A stretch of 64,000 nucleotides of DNA from CAZKXU01 sp964556665 (GTDB taxonomy: Bacteria > Bdellovibrionota_C > UBA2361 > CAZKXU01). The position numbers and the translations under genes are program-made. This document shows positions 16,709 through 23,404 of the stretch, piece by piece. The notes under the pieces were generated by a model. The model saw nothing but the letters and a program-made list of their open reading frames with translations, had not been told where the DNA came from and did no database searches. Positions within the stretch are counted from its first letter, which is position 1. Each line of letters starts with the position of its first letter. The stretch covers positions 1 to 64,000 of the forward strand of contig CAZKXU010000003.1 of the NCBI GenBank assembly GCA_964556665.1. The letters are read 5' to 3'.

Positions 16709-16933
16709 TCATTTCGCGCCTTGTTTTTCCGTCACTGCAAGATCAGAGCCTTCAATTCTATCTCGTATTACGTCATGAAAAAATAATGCAGTAAGTGTTG
16801 AGACAATAGTACATTCCACTCAATGTTTACGAACTTCACTATCCTTACTTGTTTCAGCCGCTATGGCACCAGCAAGTGCGCCGCTCATTGCTACTGCTCT
16901 ATATATTTTCAGGTTCTTTAAATCAGAAAACAT
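16709..16933 (-). pseudogene. Orphan cassette reading frame with in-frame TGA
   Basis: A minus-strand frame of 74 codons beginning MFSDLKNLKIYRAVAM with a hydrophobic AMSGALAGAIAAE segment, interrupted by TGA at codon 38 (16820-16822) and then continuing VECTIVSTLTALFFHD to a second TGA at 16709-16711. It starts 17 bases from attC site 3, where the gene of a cassette is expected. I do not recognise it. It could be a real 37-residue peptide or a longer gene broken by a stop. The rest of 16563-16708 holds nothing recognisable. Confidence 0.3.
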
Positions 16934-16949
16934 AGGCTTACCAAAAAAA

Positions 16950-17006
16950 TGATAACGGCCCTAAATGAGCCGCAGTTTACTGTCGGCTCGATTTGGTTGT
17001 TATGCC
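16950..17006 (-). other. attC-like site 3
   Basis: The best-formed of the three sites: cores TGATAAC and GTTATGC at the ends, perfect inner arm GAGCCG/CGGCTC, outer pairs AAAT/ATTT, and a central loop CAGTTTACTGT. Its right core GGCATAACA (minus-strand reading) is identical to the sequence at the attI-like junction near 17485, as expected for two ends of one cassette. Confidence 0.78.
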
Positions 17007-17008
17007 GT

Positions 17009-17461
17009 CTAAGCAGGTCCATTAAAATAAAACCGGACAAACTGCTGCTTCTTCGGATCGAACATTCCACTAAAATAACAAGCACCGCCGTCTCGAACTA
17101 GTCCTCCTTCTCGGATCCAAGCTTCCGAGATCATCGAATTGTGACAGAAACCATCCACTGCGATAAGCCGCACGCCCTGCTCCGAGCCACCACTTCCGAC
17201 GACTCCAGAAAAGCGCAGAGTGTAATCACTAAATGGTGAGGCTTTGTATCGATAATTGGTGAGTTGAGTTGATGCTTTTTCGAACGTGACTTTTAGGGCT
17301 TGTTCCGCAGCAGCGACCTCGTCGGTGGAAGGTAACCAACCACTAGCGTATATGCCTTTCATGATTATCCGGAGAGGCTTTGTCGCTGCGACGTCATCGG
17401 CATGCGCAAGCGATATGAAATTTACCATAACCGTCAGAAGTAAGATTATTAACGAACGCAT
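17009..17461 (-). CDS. Secreted protein of unknown function, first integron cassette
   Basis: 150 aa with a signal peptide (SLIILLLTVMVNFISLAHA, cleavage near AHA-DD). The mature part has two cysteines (FCHNSM and GGACYFSG) suited to a disulfide. No family recognised. It reads away from the integrase on the minus strand and is bounded by attC site 3 at its 3' end and the attI-like junction 24 bases before its start, so it sits at the position where a newly captured cassette would be. Expression from an integron Pc promoter in 17493-17731 is plausible but not shown. Confidence 0.7.
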   Translation of the reverse strand: MRSLIILLLTVMVNFISLAHADDVAATKPLRIIMKGIYASGWLPSTDEVAAAEQALKVTFEKASTQLTNYRYKASPFSDYTLRFSGVVGSGGSEQGVRLIAVDGFCHNSMISEAWIREGGLVRDGGACYFSGMFDPKKQQFVRFYFNGPA

Positions 17462-17731
17462 TTTGATAGGTCTCCCGACTCAACGGCATAACATTATATT
17501 ATCCATCCTATCAAAAACCCAGTTACTCAACAATCTAATAGCTTTATTTATACAAGAAGTACAAATTACCTATTGCAATCAGCTAGTTATAATTTTCAGC
17601 AGTAATAATTAATTATTATAGTCCGTAATAACAAGTCTCAAAACCTCCTTCGAGTCACTTAAATCAGGAAACTTTTATGAAAATCCAACGAATAGATAGA
17701 TATTAATTTTAACAATGGAAGTAGGGTAAGT
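17462..17731. other. attI-like junction and Pc region
   Basis: 270 bp between the first cassette gene and the integrase. GGCATAAC at 17485-17492 (GTTATGCC on the minus strand) matches the attC site 3 core and marks the likely attI/cassette junction. The rest is AT-rich and holds no gene. It should contain attI and a leftward promoter for cassettes, but I cannot define either precisely. Confidence 0.4.
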
Positions 17732-18914
17732 ATGAGTCAACAACCGAAACTGCTTGATCGAGTGCGGTGCATATTCTAGAGGGCAGAGGATACTCTTCCC
17801 ACACTGTAAAAGCATATAGGCGCTGGATTAAACAGTATATCATTTTTCATAAGATGACCTATCCAGGAAAACTGAATGAAAGGCATGTCTCTGCCTTTTT
17901 GAATTCCTTGGCCACTAATAAAGCGAGTCGATCTACTCAACTGCAAGCTTTAAATGCGCTGGTCTTTCTATATAAGACAATCTTACATAAAGATATTGGC
18001 ACTATTCCAGAGGTGGATTGGATTAGATCAAAAACTAAAATTCGTCTGATACCTTCGGAAGATGAGATAAGAGCAGTTTTGAATCAACTTGGAGGAGTTA
18101 GGAGACTTATAATATCGCTTATCTATGGTACTGGGATCAGAGCAGCGGAGGCAATCTCACTTCAGATTGCATCACTAGATTTTGCACAGAATATAATTCT
18201 AGTTAATCAAGGAAAAGGTGGTAAGCAGCGACTAGTAGGCATGCCACAATTATTGAAGCCTGCTCTAATCAACCACACTAGTGCTCCTCCAAATAAGTTT
18301 TTTCACGTCTAGCATCACATCGTTGCCCCACCTTGTCACGCTTCTCAGTCGGAAAATCCTCGCAATACTCCAGTATTGCTGCGGATTTCCTCCTTCCGAG
18401 GCGTGCCAATCTGGGGCAACGCTGCGCGCTATACGTGAAAAAACTTATTTGGCGAAGCACTATTTGGGTTAGAAGACAATATTATAGAGATTTAAAAAAT
18501 GGATATTGGGGAAAAGTAACGAAGAATGAACAGGATCTGTGGCTCAAGTATTGGCTCTTCCCCTCGCATCAGGTAGATGTAAGTGCAGACGTAAGCTATA
18601 AGAGAAAACATATCTCACATACGTTTTTAGAGAAAGCATTGGAGTTGGCAGCATATAAAGCCGGGCTTAGTAGAAAAGTTACTCCACATATATTACGACA
18701 TTGCTTTGCAACGAGTTTAATCCAAAGAGGTGAAAATATCAGAACAGTCCAGGAGCTTTTAGGACATAAATCAATAGATACTACCATGTGCTATTTGCAC
18801 GGCTCTGCACAACGCGCTCGAAATACTATTAGTCCTTTTGATACACTTCCAATTAACATTCCCAGCGAACAATCGCCTAAGCTAATTTTGAAACTTGTGG
18901 ATGAGGAAAGTTAG
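17732..18914 (+). pseudogene. intI: Integron integrase (IntI-like tyrosine recombinase), doubly disrupted
   Basis: The start is ATG 17732 (GGAAG upstream), reading MSQQPKLLDRVR as IntI proteins begin. A frameshift near 17765 moves the frame to LEGRGYSSHTVKAYRRWI. A 180-bp MITE (18281-18460) then interrupts the frame; removing it with one TA restores NHT-IWVRRQYYRDL exactly. Catalytic residues are all present across the pieces: Arg in GTGIRAAEA, the Lys-containing GKGGKQR, HILRHCFAT, LLGHKSIDT and Tyr in TMCYLHG. The YP-A patch of the IntI extra domain is shortened (only LWLKYWLFPS remains). Presumably inactive. Confidence 0.85.
18281..18460 (+). mobile_element. 180-bp MITE copy A inside intI
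   Basis: Starts GTGCTCCTCCAAATAAG and ends CTTATTTGGCGAAGCAC, imperfect terminal inverted repeats of about 28 bp, flanked by TA on each side (18279-18280, 18461-18462). Nearly the whole element is an imperfect palindrome. It carries no transposase. TA duplication points to mobilisation by an IS630/Tc1-mariner type transposase elsewhere. It is the reverse complement of copy B with one difference in 180 bases. Confidence 0.92.
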
Positions 18915-18925
18915 AATATCACTCA

Positions 18926-19051
18926 TCATTTCTTTAACCCTACAATACAATCTTTAGCAGATGCATGCAGTTTTAAAATCAGGATCAGGTTGTCTCCGAT
19001 TGCTGCTATCTCAGAGGAGTAGGAGATTGTTCCAATCGATTCAAAGTCCAT
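18926..19051 (-). pseudogene. Truncated duplicate of the KAS gene 5' end
   Basis: A 41-codon minus-strand frame reading MDFESIGTISYSS then AIGDNLILILKLHASAKD, matching the start of the KAS gene at 14782 ([13 protein letters not shown] ... [16 protein letters not shown]) with about 22 codons deleted. The upstream sequence (AAGGAGCTTATG, GTTGA-ATA-GTCAAAC) is also shared. This is a leftover of duplication or of an ancestral adjacent gene, flanking the integron on the side opposite to the intact gene. Confidence 0.8.
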
Positions 19052-19076
19052 AAGCTCCTTTATTTTCAAAAAAAAC

Positions 19077-19092
19077 GTTGATATAGTCAAAC
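19077..19092. promoter_or_regulatory. Second copy of the KAS-type operator
   Basis: TTGAT-ATA-GTCAA (19078-19082, 19086-19090), one base different from the perfect inverted repeat at 14807-14822. It lies 19 bases before the KASIII-like start codon and 26 bases before the KAS remnant start on the other strand, so it sits in what was probably a shared divergent promoter. Confidence 0.45.
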
Positions 19093-19108
19093 AATTGCAG
19101 CCGCTTCT

Positions 19109-20119
19109 ATGAAACTTCCTATATATATAAATTCACTTGCTAGTGGTGTCAGTACTGAAAATGGATCCTTTGTTAGCACCGATTGTGAGGCGCAGAGCAG
19201 GCAAAATCAATTAGGACTCCCGCGTACCCGTTTTGTTGCGAATTCTTCTATTGCTCCATCTGATATAGCATTAACTGCATGTAAAGCATCATTTTTGAAG
19301 GCGGGTATCTCTGTTTCAGAGATCGATTATGTAATCTCCTGTACTGAAACACCGGACTGTAATAACCCCGGATTAGTAAGTTTTCTTCTAGGAAAATTAG
19401 GTGCACCTGCTCTGCCTGGTCTAGAGATTAAGCAGTTAAGTGCCGGACCTATCTACGGCCTAAGTTTGGCAGGTAATCTTTTAAGAAGTGGAGCAGCAAA
19501 TATGGTATTGCTGCTTGGGACTGATATTCTCACAAGATATTTTGCTGAATTTTCTGAATCAGGTTGCTCTGCGGATCTTGTTACACCCTTTCGTACATTT
19601 GCCGATGGAGGAGCAAGCTGCTTTATTTCTAAGAATAAAGTAGGTGCTGAATTTGAAATACTGGATCATTCGATTGGGTGTGATGGAGATGGGTCGGAGC
19701 TTTTTACAGTCTTACTTCCTTCAGCAAGCCGCTTTCCACAGCGCTTCATGGCAGCAGATCTGAAAAATAATCTTCATCTTCATAGGCCCAGGTTAAAAGC
19801 TGACCAGTTCCTCGTTATGGCAGTACAGCGAATTTCGCAGGAAATAAAGGTGATCTTAGAGCGCAATGCTATAGCCCAAACACAGATTAGAGTTTTTCAC
19901 CATGCAACAGTAGCTGGAGAGTCGCAGGCTTTAGCCAATGAGCTAGAGATTAATCTATGCGACATCAAAGATATATCTGATACAAATGGTTATTGCGGCT
20001 CAGCCGGCCCGTTGCAGATACTCTATTCATACAAAGATGAAGTTAAGTCAGGAGAGTACGTTGTGTTAAGCGCATTCTCCGGCTCCTCCTACGGTGTTTC
20101 ATTATTGAGGAGGGCGTAA
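19109..20119 (+). CDS. KASIII (FabH)-like protein with altered active site
   Basis: 336-aa thiolase-fold protein related to FabH. The nucleophile position reads EIKQLSAGPIYGL, with Ser111 in place of Cys. The His site (VFHHATVAGE) keeps His, but the Asn site is replaced (NGYCGSAGPL instead of GNTSAAS). It is therefore not a normal condensing enzyme; it may be a decarboxylase, a partner subunit for the next gene, or act on a different acyl group. Its stop overlaps the start of the intact KASIII gene by one base (TAATGG), so the two are translationally coupled. Confidence 0.8.
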   Translation: MKLPIYINSLASGVSTENGSFVSTDCEAQSRQNQLGLPRTRFVANSSIAPSDIALTACKASFLKAGISVSEIDYVISCTETPDCNNPGLVSFLLGKLGAPALPGLEIKQLSAGPIYGLSLAGNLLRSGAANMVLLLGTDILTRYFAEFSESGCSADLVTPFRTFADGGASCFISKNKVGAEFEILDHSIGCDGDGSELFTVLLPSASRFPQRFMAADLKNNLHLHRPRLKADQFLVMAVQRISQEIKVILERNAIAQTQIRVFHHATVAGESQALANELEINLCDIKDISDTNGYCGSAGPLQILYSYKDEVKSGEYVVLSAFSGSSYGVSLLRRA

Positions 20120-21132
20120 TGGCCGCAATCCTAGCTACTGGAAGTTATGCACCGCAGCAGGTAGTAAGTAATAAGGATCTATCTGAGTACATGGACACCT
20201 CCGATCAGTGGATTACTGAACGCAGCGGAATCAAAGAGCGACATTGGGCAAGGCGAGGATTTGACGCGGTGGGAGAGATCGGCAACTTTGGCATGGTTGA
20301 AAGAGCTAGTTCGATAGCCTTGCAACGTGCAGGTTTGAGTGCAGATGATATTGATGGTGTTGTCTATGCAACAATCTCCGCAGATACCGAACTGCCTGGG
20401 TCAGGAGCCTTACTACAGAAAGCGCTCTTTGGATCTAGAACTATCCCTGTTTTTGAAGTTAGAAATCATTGTACAGGCTTTCTATATGCGCTCTCCATCG
20501 CCTCTGCTTATGTGAATTCCGGTGAATGGAGATATGCACTGGTTATCGGAGCGGAGATCTGCTCAAGTGGATTAAACCTATCTACAGCTGGCCGTAATAC
20601 GGCAGTGCTATTTGGAGATGGAGCTGGAGTAGTGGTTCTTGGAGCATCTAAGGATGCTTTTCATGGAGTGCTTAAAATAAAGTTAGCTAGTGATGGATCG
20701 TTCGCTGATAAACTTGGCGTAGTAGCTCCTAGCTTTAGTCGAGCTGTGCCGATATCAGAGGCTGACTTTGAAGGGGAAGACGCGGCAGCCTATCCGCATA
20801 TGGATGGGAAATTGGTATTTAAAATGGCATCACTGAAAATGGCCGAGGTTTTGCGACAGGTAGTGTCTGAAACTGGATGTCAGCTTTCTGATCTGGCTCT
20901 CATAGTCCCACATCAGGCTAATCAAAGAATCATAGATATGTTGGAGAAAGAGCTTGGACTTCAGGGGAAGGTTTATAGTAACATCTCGCGCTACGGTAAT
21001 ACTACTGCTGCAAGTATCCCTATTGCTTTAAACGAAGCGCTTGAGATAGGAATGATTAGATCTGGGGATCTTATCTCTCTTTGCGCATTTGGAGCAGGAT
21101 TTTCCTGGGGTGCGACGGTAATCAGATTATGA
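20119..21132 (+). CDS. fabH: Beta-ketoacyl-ACP synthase III (FabH or BioZ-type)
   Basis: 337-aa KASIII with a complete triad: Cys118 in RNHCTGFLYAL, His265 in VPHQANQRI and Asn294 in RYGNTTAAS, plus the FabH N-terminal TSDQWITERSGIKER block. FabH condenses an acyl-CoA with malonyl-ACP to start fatty acid synthesis. The BioZ branch of the family uses glutaryl-CoA to make a pimeloyl-ACP precursor. Location beside a bio cluster that lacks bioC/bioH makes BioZ-like function worth considering, but primary-sequence reading cannot separate the two. It is coupled to rimI by an ATGA overlap. Confidence 0.88.
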   Translation: MAAILATGSYAPQQVVSNKDLSEYMDTSDQWITERSGIKERHWARRGFDAVGEIGNFGMVERASSIALQRAGLSADDIDGVVYATISADTELPGSGALLQKALFGSRTIPVFEVRNHCTGFLYALSIASAYVNSGEWRYALVIGAEICSSGLNLSTAGRNTAVLFGDGAGVVVLGASKDAFHGVLKIKLASDGSFADKLGVVAPSFSRAVPISEADFEGEDAAAYPHMDGKLVFKMASLKMAEVLRQVVSETGCQLSDLALIVPHQANQRIIDMLEKELGLQGKVYSNISRYGNTTAASIPIALNEALEIGMIRSGDLISLCAFGAGFSWGATVIRL

Positions 21133-21707
21133 ATTCAAATGTTCCGATCATCATCAAGCTAAATTCTGACTCTGCTTCGCGACTAGCGCAGATAGAGCTG
21201 GAATCAAACTCGCCACCTTGGGGAGAAAAAGTTTTTTTCACAGAATTTACGAATCAACATGCAATAGTTTTTGGGGTGCGTCTTCGTGCGGAGATTGTGG
21301 CTTTTCTCGTTATCCATCATGTCATGGATGAGGCGCATATAGTAAATTTTGCCGTAGCAGCAGAAAAGCGTGGACAGGGGATCGGGAGGGAGCTTATTCA
21401 GTACGTAGTCAATCATATGCATATCTTGGGAGTACGCTGGATTACACTTGAAGTTAGGCAGGGAAATAGCGCTGCACGGAAGCTTTATGACTCCCTTGGT
21501 TTTTTTGAGATTGGAAAACGTAAGGGGTACTACGCTGATAATGCTGAAGACGCTGTAGTGTTAAATCTTAGTGTGGTTGAGTTTGTGGCGCGCTTAAAAC
21601 AGAGTGACACCAAAGCCTCTTCCAATCTTACTGGGACTGCTGGCTTCCAGCCCGCACACGAATTTGCTTCTAATTCGTTGCGGGCTGGAAATCCGCGGTC
21701 CCAGTAA
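21129..21707 (+). CDS. rimI: RimI-like GNAT N-acetyltransferase with REP-encoded tail
   Basis: GNAT acetyltransferase resembling RimI, which acetylates the N terminus of ribosomal protein S18. The acetyl-CoA loop RGQGIGRELI and the C-terminal TLEVRQGNSAARKLYDSLGF and GYYADNAEDAVVL blocks are typical. The ATG at 21129 overlaps the fabH stop. The domain ends near residue 155; the last 26 residues (TGTAGFQPAHEF...) and the stop codon are encoded by the REP element at 21630-21705, so the normal stop has been lost and the tail replaced. Confidence 0.88.
   Translation: MNSNVPIIIKLNSDSASRLAQIELESNSPPWGEKVFFTEFTNQHAIVFGVRLRAEIVAFLVIHHVMDEAHIVNFAVAAEKRGQGIGRELIQYVVNHMHILGVRWITLEVRQGNSAARKLYDSLGFFEIGKRKGYYADNAEDAVVLNLSVVEFVARLKQSDTKASSNLTGTAGFQPAHEFASNSLRAGNPRSQ
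21630..21705. repeat. REP-like 76-nt element inserted in the 3' end of rimI
   Basis: Same arms as the 12487 copy (ACTGGGACTGCTGGCTTCC at left, CCGCGGTCCCAGT at right) with a few changes in the left arm. It is read through in frame by rimI, which stops at TAA immediately after it, using its final base. Confidence 0.9.
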
Positions 21708-21735
21708 GCGAAAATTACTTTACTGTGCAGATAAT

Positions 21736-22794
21736 ATGTATCGTTCCATAGTTCGACCAGTCTTATTTAAGTTCGATCCGGAGAGTGCTCATCATTTAAT
21801 TTTGAAACTCTGCGCATCTCCCCTAGCTCGTGTTGCTGCTAGGACTCTTTATTCCTTTGAGGATGCACGTCTGTCACAGAGCTTGTTTGGGCTACAGTTT
21901 GCAAACCCGATCGGATTGGCTGCAGGTTTTGATAAAAACTGTGAAGCCGCAAAATTCTTAGCGGCGCTAGGTTTTGGACATCTTGAGCTGGGTACTGTCA
22001 CAGCAAAACCTCAGGAAGGAAACCCGCGACCACGTATTTTTAGAATTCCTGAGAATGAGGCATTAATTAACAGAATGGGCTTTCCGTCGCATGGCGCTGA
22101 GGTTGTTAGGGAACGATTACTCACATTGCGTCAAGGGAGGATTGGAGCTGTTCTAGGTATTAATATAGGTAAGAGCAAGGTTCAGCCGATTGATACGGCA
22201 TTAGAGGACTATCTTTTCTCATTTAGAACGTTGAGTGATCTCGGCGATTATTATGTATTAAATGTATCATCTCCAAATACTCCAGAGCTTAGAAAGTTAC
22301 AGGAGCGCAGTAGATTAGAGGAGCTTTTTCGTGGAGTTTTAGAGGTGAATAAAGGCAAAAAGCCACTGCTGGTAAAGATCTCTCCTGATCTTACTTATGC
22401 AGAGCTCGATCAGATCTTGGAGTGTGTGGTTAGCTTCTCTATTTCAGGTGTAATAGCTACAAATACAACTCTTAGTAGAGAAGGGTTGGTGTCTGTGGTC
22501 GATCAAGCTGGAGGATTGAGTGGCAAGCCGTTACAGCAAAAATCGTTGGAGCTAGTGCGGCATCTCTCGGCTAAAACAAAAGGTGCTATTCCAATAATTG
22601 GTGTTGGTGGAGTCTCAACAGCCGAGGCTGCTTATGCTATGTTAAAAGCTGGCGCCTCACTTATTCAGCTATATACTGGGCTAATTTACGAAGGACCAGC
22701 AGTCGTGAAGCAGTTAAAAACAGGGCTGCTAACATTGATGGATCGAGATGGAGTTGGAAATATTCGGGAGATAATCGGAATAGAGCGAAGCTAG
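21736..22794 (+). CDS. pyrD: Dihydroorotate dehydrogenase (quinone), class 2
   Basis: Membrane-associated FMN enzyme of pyrimidine synthesis, passing electrons from dihydroorotate to quinone. It has the class 2 N-terminal helix (RPVLFKFDPESAHHLIL), FANPIGLAAGFDKN, NRMGFPSHGAEVV, the catalytic-base loop NVSSPNTPELRKLQ (Ser as in class 2) and the FMN-binding IPIIGVGGVST. The frame is open upstream to 21604 through the REP element; the ATG at 21736 gives the proper N terminus. Its TAG stop is formed at the edge of MITE copy B (TA duplication plus first G). Confidence 0.94.
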   Translation: MYRSIVRPVLFKFDPESAHHLILKLCASPLARVAARTLYSFEDARLSQSLFGLQFANPIGLAAGFDKNCEAAKFLAALGFGHLELGTVTAKPQEGNPRPRIFRIPENEALINRMGFPSHGAEVVRERLLTLRQGRIGAVLGINIGKSKVQPIDTALEDYLFSFRTLSDLGDYYVLNVSSPNTPELRKLQERSRLEELFRGVLEVNKGKKPLLVKISPDLTYAELDQILECVVSFSISGVIATNTTLSREGLVSVVDQAGGLSGKPLQQKSLELVRHLSAKTKGAIPIIGVGGVSTAEAAYAMLKAGASLIQLYTGLIYEGPAVVKQLKTGLLTLMDRDGVGNIREIIGIERS

Positions 22795-22973
22795 TGCTTC
22801 GCCAAATAAGTTTTTTCACGTATGGCGCGCAGCGTTGCCCCAGATTGGCACGCCTCGGAAGGAGGAAATCCGCAGCAATACTGGAGTATTGCGAGGATTT
22901 TCCGACTGAGAAGCGTGACAAGGTGGGGCAACGATGTGATGCTAGACGTGAAAAAACTTATTTGGAGGAGCAC
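22794..22973 (-). mobile_element. 180-bp MITE copy B at the pyrD stop codon
   Basis: Reverse complement of copy A with a single base difference, flanked by TA at 22792-22793 and 22974-22975. The first TA plus the first G of the element make the pyrD TAG stop. Without the element, TA followed by GCAA would also give TAG, so insertion left pyrD unchanged. The near identity of the copies implies recent spread. Confidence 0.92.
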
Positions 22974-23172
22974 TAGCAATCCTTATGCAGATAAGGTGCG
23001 ATATAAAAAGCCTCTGCCAGTTTCATAGCTCGCGTGACGTTGTGGATTAAGTAAATTTATACGCTTTTTACATTATATTCTAAGCTTTATCACCAAATCA
23101 CCGCAGTGCTATTTAGCAGCTCCCGTTTGTTTGACCTGCTCATATTAATACTATATAATGAGGCTTCTAACA

Positions 23173-23372
23173 TGCACTTCTCATAATTATTAGAAGTGCA
23201 AGTTCCAAGTCCAGGGATGGACTTGCAAATTTTTCGCTTGCGAAAAATTTGGAGCCGACACCCTGTGTGGGCACTCGGGGACCCAGACAGGGTGTCGGCG
23301 AGGAGGAAAATGGCCAGGGACGGCCATTTTCCGACGATTTCTCATGCGCAGCGAAGCGTAGTATGAGAAATC
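23173..23372. repeat. Six tandem hairpins upstream of carD
   Basis: Six consecutive perfect or near-perfect stems fill 200 bp: 23173-23181/23192-23200, 23206-23213/23218-23225, 23226-23237/23240-23251 (tight loop), 23254-23266/23287-23299, 23305-23315/23322-23332, 23336-23345/23363-23372. The stems differ in sequence, so this is not a simple repeat. It ends 19 bases before the carD ribosome-binding site. The first hairpin shares its sequence with the palindrome at 55934. The rest of 22976-23172 holds no gene. Confidence 0.85.
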
Positions 23373-23404
23373 CAGAGAAAGTTCTTTAATAAGGAGTGTC
23401 AGCC

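Larger units (their letters stand above)
15132..18914. mobile_element. Small decayed chromosomal integron
   Basis: An integrase pseudogene of IntI type (17732-18914, plus) lies beside an array whose cassettes read away from it on the minus strand, separated by three attC-like sites (15132-15190, 15931-15991, 16950-17006) and an attI-like junction near 17485. Contents are typical of sedentary chromosomal integrons: a toxin-antitoxin pair in reverse orientation, small orphan genes and a secreted protein. It splits an originally divergent KAS/KASIII promoter, and a copy of the KAS 5' end flanks each side. Since the integrase is broken twice, the array is probably fixed unless an integrase acts in trans. 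Confidence 0.75.

Noticed and set aside
18278..18460. Open frames in both directions inside the MITE (for example LRQISFFTYSAQRCP)
   Set aside because: They arise from the palindromic MITE sequence and recur in copy B; no ribosome-binding sites or domains.
18333..18914. A separate 193-aa recombinase gene starting inside the MITE
   Set aside because: Its first 40 codons are MITE sequence; it is the 3' half of the disrupted integrase.
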